Shown: positions 5,537 to 5,577 of the stretch, piece after piece
Position numbering within the stretch: position 1 is the stretch's first letter
How the letters are laid out: each line of letters starts with the position of its first letter
Assembly (NCBI GenBank): GCA_020859745.1
Contig: JAJBVQ010000138.1
Coordinates: forward strand, 1-5,577
Length of the DNA stretch: 5,577 bases
Direction: 5' to 3'
Origin: Rikenellaceae bacterium
GTDB lineage: Bacteria > Bacteroidota > Bacteroidia > Bacteroidales > Rikenellaceae
Translations under genes and position numbers: made by a program
Notes under the pieces: model-generated
Database searches by the model: none
What the model was told of the DNA's origin: nothing
Seen by the model: the letters and a program-made list of their open reading frames with translations, nothing else

Positions 5537-5577
5537 TTACAACCCCTCCGCCTGCTCGGCGGAGATATGCACGGCGG
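5537..5577 (-). CDS. Possible C-terminal end of a convergent minus-strand gene (edge fragment)
   Basis: Reading the minus strand from the right edge gives 12 full codons ending AVHISAEQAEGL and a TAA stop at 5537-5539. The composition is protein-like, and a convergent gene would fit the layout. However, the fragment is too short to identify, and the same bases form a CTCCGCC/GGCGGAG hairpin (5546-5564) that could instead be part of an intergenic repeat. Confidence 0.25.
   Translation of the reverse strand, partial: AVHISAEQAEGL

Overview
The window looks like a chromosomal segment of a GC-rich member of the Bacteroidota, probably order Bacteroidales and perhaps Alistipes/Rikenellaceae-like. 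The reasons are the gene families present, the A-rich start regions without clear Shine-Dalgarno sequences, and an exact match to the Bacteroidota -7 promoter box (TAnnTTTG). The genus is a guess from base composition and gene content.

Layout. (1) Positions 1-2532, minus strand: one long gene running off the left edge (844 codons visible). It encodes two N-terminal receiver-like domains fused to a pyruvate,phosphate dikinase/PEP-synthase-type ATP-grasp domain. (2) Positions 2533-2896: a 364-bp divergent intergenic region with no convincing gene but rich in inverted repeats. A near-identical 19/20-bp motif sits in inverted orientation at both ends, 23-24 nt from each start codon. It is either a shared regulatory/promoter motif or the terminal repeats of a small MITE-like element. 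(3) Positions 2897-4105, plus strand: a 402-aa GNAT-fold acetyltransferase-like protein. (4) Positions 4106-4372: a regulatory leader, the most interesting part of the window. (5) Positions 4373-5398, plus strand: a PLP-dependent cysteine synthase. (6) Positions 5399-5577: intergenic DNA with a long hairpin, and possibly the last codons of a convergent minus-strand gene at the right edge.

The leader looks like a complete cysteine-responsive transcription attenuator. A 42-codon ORF (4130-4258) contains four consecutive Cys codons. Its ATG lies 6 nt after a TATATTTG -7 box, so the transcript may be leaderless. The Cys codons form one arm of a strong hairpin. A predicted antiterminator stem competes with an intrinsic terminator (GC stem followed by seven T) that ends 34 nt before the cysteine synthase start. 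The proposed logic: with enough Cys-tRNA the ribosome reaches the leader stop codon, covers the antiterminator segment and transcription terminates. When Cys-tRNA is scarce the ribosome stalls at the Cys run, the antiterminator can form, and the synthase gene is transcribed. The parts are visible in the sequence; the mechanism is inferred from classical amino-acid attenuators and from polycysteine leader ORFs known in mycobacteria.
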